From assembly GCF_014646255.1 (NCBI RefSeq), contig NZ_BMNC01000005.1, positions 248,001 to 312,000 of the forward strand: DNA of 64,000 bases, given 5' to 3'. Position numbers and translations under genes: made by a program. Of the stretch, positions 60,520-64,000 are shown one piece after another (the first letter of the stretch is position 1; every line of letters starts with the position of its first letter). The DNA comes from Lentzea pudingi (GTDB lineage: Bacteria; Actinomycetota; Actinomycetes; Mycobacteriales; Pseudonocardiaceae). The notes beneath the pieces were generated by a model. The model saw only the letters and a program-made list of their open reading frames with translations, was not told the DNA's origin and made no database searches.

Positions 60520-61622
60520 GGCGCGAGCTGTTCGACATCCCCGAAGGTGTCATCTACCTCGACGGCAATTCCCTTGGCGCGCTACCGAAGCACGTCGCCG
60601 CGCGCATGCAGGAGGTGATCAGCCACCAGTGGGGCACGCGGCTGATCCGGTCGTGGAGCGAGGGCTGGTGGGAGGCGCCGCAACGGATCGGTGACCGCAT
60701 CGGCCGCTTGATCGGCGCGGCCGAGGGACAGGTCGTCGTCGGTGACTCGACGTCGGTCAACGTCTTCAAGGCGTTGATGGCCGCAGTGAAGGGCACTACG
60801 CGGTCGGAGATCGTGGTCGACGAGTCGACCTTCCCGACCGACGGCTACATCGCGCAGTCCGTGGGAGAGCTGACGGGGCTGAAGGTCCGCGCCGCTCAAC
60901 CGTCCTCTTTGGACATCAACGAGGACACCGCCGTGGTGCTGCTCAACCACGTCGACTACCGCACCGGCGCGATGCTCGACATGGCGGAGCTGACCGGGCA
61001 GGCCCACGCCGCCGGAGCGCCGGTGGTCTGGGACCTCTGCCACAGCGCGGGCGTGATCCCGATCCGGTTGGACGAGCTCCAAGTCGACTACGCGGTCGGC
61101 TGCAGCTACAAGTTCCTCAACGGCGGACCGGGCGCACCGGCGTTCATATACGTGCCGAAGCACAAGCAGGCGACGTTCGAGAACCCGCTTTCCGGCTGGA
61201 ACGGCCACCGCGCGCCGTTCGCGATGGAGGCGAGCTACGACCCCGACCCCGGCATCGCGCGCGCACGCGTCGGCACGCCGGACATCCTGTCGATGCTGGC
61301 CCTCGACGCGGCGCTGGACGTGTGGGACGACGTCGACATGCAGGTCGTGTGGAAGTGCGGACTGAGCCTGACCGCGCAGTTCCGCACGCACGTCACCAGA
61401 CTGACGTCGCTGGAGATCATCACGCCGGACGAGATCCCGCGCGGCAACCAGATCTCGATCCGCTGCGCCGACGCCAAGAACGTCATGGACGAGCTCATCG
61501 CCCGTGGCGTGATCGGCGACCACCGGCCGCCGGACGTCCTGCGGTTCGGATTCGCCCCGCTCTACGTCACGAGCGGCGACGTCCTGCGCGCCGCCGAGAT
61601 CCTGGCCGAGATCGTCAACTAG
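60516..61622 (+). CDS. kynU: Kynureninase
   Basis: PLP enzyme that splits kynurenine to anthranilate and alanine. The 368-aa product has the Lys in CSYKFLNGGPGAPAF, the VWDLCHSAGVIPI segment with the Asp, and the N-terminal VIYLDGNSLGALP. GTG 60516 overlaps the kynA stop and has GAGGAG six bases upstream; it is about 30 residues shorter at the N-terminus than many kynureninases (GTG 60495 is the only close alternative). The pair would supply anthranilate; a formamidase is needed elsewhere. Confidence 0.95.
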   Translation: MRRELFDIPEGVIYLDGNSLGALPKHVAARMQEVISHQWGTRLIRSWSEGWWEAPQRIGDRIGRLIGAAEGQVVVGDSTSVNVFKALMAAVKGTTRSEIVVDESTFPTDGYIAQSVGELTGLKVRAAQPSSLDINEDTAVVLLNHVDYRTGAMLDMAELTGQAHAAGAPVVWDLCHSAGVIPIRLDELQVDYAVGCSYKFLNGGPGAPAFIYVPKHKQATFENPLSGWNGHRAPFAMEASYDPDPGIARARVGTPDILSMLALDAALDVWDDVDMQVVWKCGLSLTAQFRTHVTRLTSLEIITPDEIPRGNQISIRCADAKNVMDELIARGVIGDHRPPDVLRFGFAPLYVTSGDVLRAAEILAEIVN

Positions 61623-62343
61623 CGAGTGCGGCGTCCGCGATGCTGCGAGCCTCGCGGGCGCCCGCCTCCAGTGACGAGCACACGAACAGGATCCACTCGG
61701 CCAGGCCTTCGAGAGACCCCGACGCGAACGCCACGGACGCGGCCTCGTACGCGGCCGAACGCCGCAGGCACGCCACTTCGGGCACGCCGAGGCCCTTGGG
61801 GTCGAGGCCGGTGGAGATCGATGTCATCCGCGCGGCCGCACGCGCGACCACCCCGTTGGCGACGCCGAACGGCGCCAGCCCGAGCAGTTCGCCGTGCACG
61901 ACCGCAACGACGATCGGTGCCGGCACGGACGTCCCGCCGGTGACCAACGAGCCGAGCATGTCGAGCCGTTGCGACACGTCCTCGGCGACGCGCGGCCGTC
62001 CGACGTCGGTCGTGAGGTCCGCGGCGGCGAGAACGTGCAACCGCGCGAGAGCCTGCAACGGCGCGCGCTGCCATGTGGCGACGAGTCCGCCCAGCGCTTC
62101 CGCGGCCCGCAACGACCCGGCCAGCACGGGATCCGAGACCTCGCCGGACTCGGGGATCTCGGTCGGACCGCCCTCCAGAGCGGCCGACGCACGGGCCGCG
62201 CGGACGGACGCCTCCGCCGCCGTCGTGGCCCAGCCGCGCAGGTTCACCCGATGGCGGTGCACCTGGAAGACGGCGTCCTTGGCGGCGTTCGCGGCGTCCG
62301 CCACGCCGGGCAAGGAAAGCAGCGGAGCGAGAGGATCGGTCAC
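61615..62343 (-). CDS. Fic-fold protein with degenerate active site (Rv3662c position)
   Basis: A 242-aa helical protein often labelled oxidoreductase in actinobacteria. I see a Fic layout: an inhibitory-helix motif S53xxxE57G58 (ASAALEGG), and the Fic motif as LAPFGVANGVVAR (157-168), where canonical HPFxxGNGRxxR has lost the catalytic His (Ala157) and the first Arg (Val165) but keeps Pro, Phe, Asn163, Gly164 and Arg168. AMP transfer by the usual mechanism is not expected. It overlaps the end of kynU by 8 bases and is divergent from acs. Confidence 0.75.
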   Translation of the reverse strand: MTDPLAPLLSLPGVADAANAAKDAVFQVHRHRVNLRGWATTAAEASVRAARASAALEGGPTEIPESGEVSDPVLAGSLRAAEALGGLVATWQRAPLQALARLHVLAAADLTTDVGRPRVAEDVSQRLDMLGSLVTGGTSVPAPIVVAVVHGELLGLAPFGVANGVVARAAARMTSISTGLDPKGLGVPEVACLRRSAAYEAASVAFASGSLEGLAEWILFVCSSLEAGAREARSIADAALAS

Positions 62344-62602
62344 GGTCGCGCAGAGTACCTGACCAGGTGAAACGCGTGACCCAGCTCACTGACCCAACCG
62401 CTGAGCGCGCAACTGCGCCCGTTCAACGCGCCACACGTGCCTGGACCAGACGAAACGGGCTACACAATGACAGCCGTGTAACCGACCTCCCAACATTGGT
62501 CTGAACCTTTTGAGGGAGGAGCCTGTTGGAAGTGAGCTGGCTCGCACTACGGTCAGTACCCGCATCCCCAACCGGTCTGGACATTCCAGGAGGTCTCGCA
62601 CC
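62344..62602. promoter_or_regulatory. Fic-like / acs divergent intergenic region
   Basis: About 259 bases that must hold both promoters. A weak candidate for acs is TTGGAA-N16-TACGGT near 62525-62555; AGGAGG lies 8 bases before the acs ATG. No RNA gene or dyad stands out. Confidence 0.35.
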
Positions 62603-64000
62603 ATGACCCAGTCGCCAGGCCAGGGCAACGCCCTGGACAACCTGCTCACGGAGAGCAGGACGTTCCCGCCTTCCGAAGAGTTCGCGGCACAGGCGAACGC
62701 ACAGCCCGCGCTGTACGAGGAGGCGAAGGCCGACCGCGAGGCGTTCTGGGCGAAGCAGGCGGAACGGCTGCACTGGGAAACCAAGTGGGACCAGGTGCTC
62801 GACTGGTCCGGCGCGCCGTTCGCGAAGTGGTTCGTCGGCGGCAAGCTCAACGTGGCCTACAACTGCGTGGACCGCCACGTCGAGTCCGGCCACGGCGACC
62901 AGGTCGCCATCCACTGGGAGGGCGAGCCCGGCGACAGCCGCGCCATCACCTACGCCGAGCTGCAGCGCGAGGTCTCCAAGGCCGCGAACGCGTTGACGTC
63001 GCTGGGAATCGGTGCCGAGGACCGCGTCGCGATCTACATGCCGATGGTCCCCGAGGCGATCTTCGCGATGCTCGCCTGCGCCCGTGTCGGCGCGATGCAC
63101 AGCGTCGTGTTCGGCGGGTTCTCCGCCGAGGCGCTGCGCACCCGCATCGAGGACTCCTCGTGCCGCCTCGTGATCACGACCGACGGCCAGTACCGCCGCG
63201 GCAACCCGGCGCCGCTCAAGCCCGCCGTGGACGAGGCCGTCGCCGGCGCGCCGTCGGTGGAAAAGGTCATCGTCGTCAAGCGCACCGACACCGAGGTCGC
63301 GTGGACGGACAAGGACGTGTGGTGGCACGAGCTGGTGGACTCGCAGTCCGACCAGCACACCCCCGAGGCGTTCGACTCGGAGCACCCGCTCTTCATCCTC
63401 TACACCTCGGGCACCACGGGTAAGCCGAAGGGCATCCTGCACACGTCCGGCGGCTACCTCACGCAGGCGTCGTACACGCACAACCACGTGTTCGACCTCA
63501 AGCCGGACACCGACGTGTACTGGTGCACCGCGGACATCGGCTGGGTCACCGGCCACAGCTACATCGTCTACGGCCCGCTGTCGAACCGCGTGACGCAGGT
63601 CGTCTACGAAGGCACGCCGAACACCCCGAACGAGGGCCGGCACTGGGACATCGTGCAGAAGTACGGCGTCTCGATCTACTACACGGCGCCGACGCTGATC
63701 CGCACCTTCATGAAGTGGGGCGCGGACATCCCGGCGAAGTACGACCTGTCCTCGCTGCGGGTGCTGGGTTCGGTCGGCGAGCCGATCAACCCCGAGGCGT
63801 GGATCTGGTACCGCGAGAACATCGGCGGCGGCAAGGCCCCGATCGTCGACACGTGGTGGCAGACCGAGACCGGCGCGATCATGATCTCGCCGCTGCCCGG
63901 CGTCGTCTCGACCAAGCCCGGTTCGGCGCAGCGGCCGCTGCCCGGCATCGGTGCGAAGGTCGTCAACGACGAGGGCGTCGAGGTGCCGCACGGTGGCGGT
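62603..64000 (+). CDS. acs: Acetyl-CoA synthetase (partial, runs off the right end)
   Basis: AMP-forming acetyl-CoA synthetase; the first 466 codons are present of an expected 650 or so. It activates acetate to acetyl-AMP and then acetyl-CoA. Visible motifs are the P-loop FILYTSGTTGKPKG, DVYWCTADIGWVTGHSYIVYGPL and VDTWWQTETG. The acetylation-site Lys motif near the C-terminus lies beyond the window. The ATG has an ideal AGGAGG upstream. It is divergent from the Fic-like gene (M. tuberculosis Rv3667 position). Confidence 0.96.
   Translation, partial: MTQSPGQGNALDNLLTESRTFPPSEEFAAQANAQPALYEEAKADREAFWAKQAERLHWETKWDQVLDWSGAPFAKWFVGGKLNVAYNCVDRHVESGHGDQVAIHWEGEPGDSRAITYAELQREVSKAANALTSLGIGAEDRVAIYMPMVPEAIFAMLACARVGAMHSVVFGGFSAEALRTRIEDSSCRLVITTDGQYRRGNPAPLKPAVDEAVAGAPSVEKVIVVKRTDTEVAWTDKDVWWHELVDSQSDQHTPEAFDSEHPLFILYTSGTTGKPKGILHTSGGYLTQASYTHNHVFDLKPDTDVYWCTADIGWVTGHSYIVYGPLSNRVTQVVYEGTPNTPNEGRHWDIVQKYGVSIYYTAPTLIRTFMKWGADIPAKYDLSSLRVLGSVGEPINPEAWIWYRENIGGGKAPIVDTWWQTETGAIMISPLPGVVSTKPGSAQRPLPGIGAKVVNDEGVEVPHGGG

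Noticed and set aside
1..64000. CRISPR array, IS element or prophage
   Set aside because: No regular direct-repeat/spacer pattern, transposase or phage structural gene was found.

Overview
The window comes from a high-GC actinomycete chromosome, most likely Pseudonocardiales (a Lentzea, Saccharothrix or Actinosynnema type). The evidence is strong G/C at third codon positions, frequent GTG and TTG starts, many 4-base stop/start overlaps (GTGA, ATGA, TTGA), and gene order shared with Mycobacterium tuberculosis. From memory, the shared blocks correspond to Rv3604c-Rv3610c (DUF6779, DUF3180, folK, folB, folP, folE, ftsH), Rv3624c-Rv3628 (hpt, tilS, metalloprotease, dacB, ppa), Rv3644c-Rv3649 (holB, topA, Rv3647c-like gene, DUF1998 helicase), Rv3654c-Rv3661 (Tad pilus locus, ssd, HAD phosphatase) and Rv3662c/Rv3667 (Fic-like gene, acs). 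It is ordinary chromosome with lineage-specific insertions. I see no prophage, IS element or CRISPR array.

Region by region: 0-6.6 kb holds ftsH and the folate genes read leftward as one translationally coupled chain. 6.9-14 kb has a hybrid substrate-binding/vWA protein, then hpt-tilS-metalloprotease-dacB leftward and ppa rightward. 14-22 kb is accessory: a MarR-controlled drug exporter with a 34-bp dyad operator, a thioesterase-like protein, secreted lipoproteins, an F420-type oxidoreductase, a 57-residue membrane protein, an ArsR/SRPBCC pair, a GH114-type lipoprotein, a secreted HNH nuclease and tRNA-Thr(CGU). 23.6-25.9 kb is kduI-kduD-IclR for ketouronate catabolism. 25.9-37.4 kb has holB, an MFS/thymidylate-kinase fusion whose kinase P-loop is lost, topA, three related lipoproteins and the H+-pyrophosphatase.

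37.5-48.8 kb has the DUF1998 helicase, a nucleotidyltransferase, a primase-polymerase-like protein and the Tad locus. In the Tad locus ssd is followed by three very small coupled ORFs and a roughly 590-bp degenerate GC-rich repeat array before tadA. 49.3-57.6 kb is a peptidoglycan (MurNAc) recycling cluster: nagZ, namZ, an AmiE-like serine hydrolase, murR and murQ, interrupted by a MocR/AhpD pair. The nagZ and murR promoters are nearly identical. 57.5-64 kb holds nsrR-hmp with a recognisable NsrR site, Lrp divergent from kynA-kynU, a Fic-fold protein with a destroyed catalytic motif, and acs, which runs off the right end.

The strongest leads are the ssd-tadA micro-ORF/repeat segment, the degenerate Tmk fusion, the degenerate Fic protein, twin DnaA boxes upstream of ssd, and a structured, apparently non-coding 0.5-kb segment upstream of nagZ. 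All family assignments are from reading the sequence. No database search was run.
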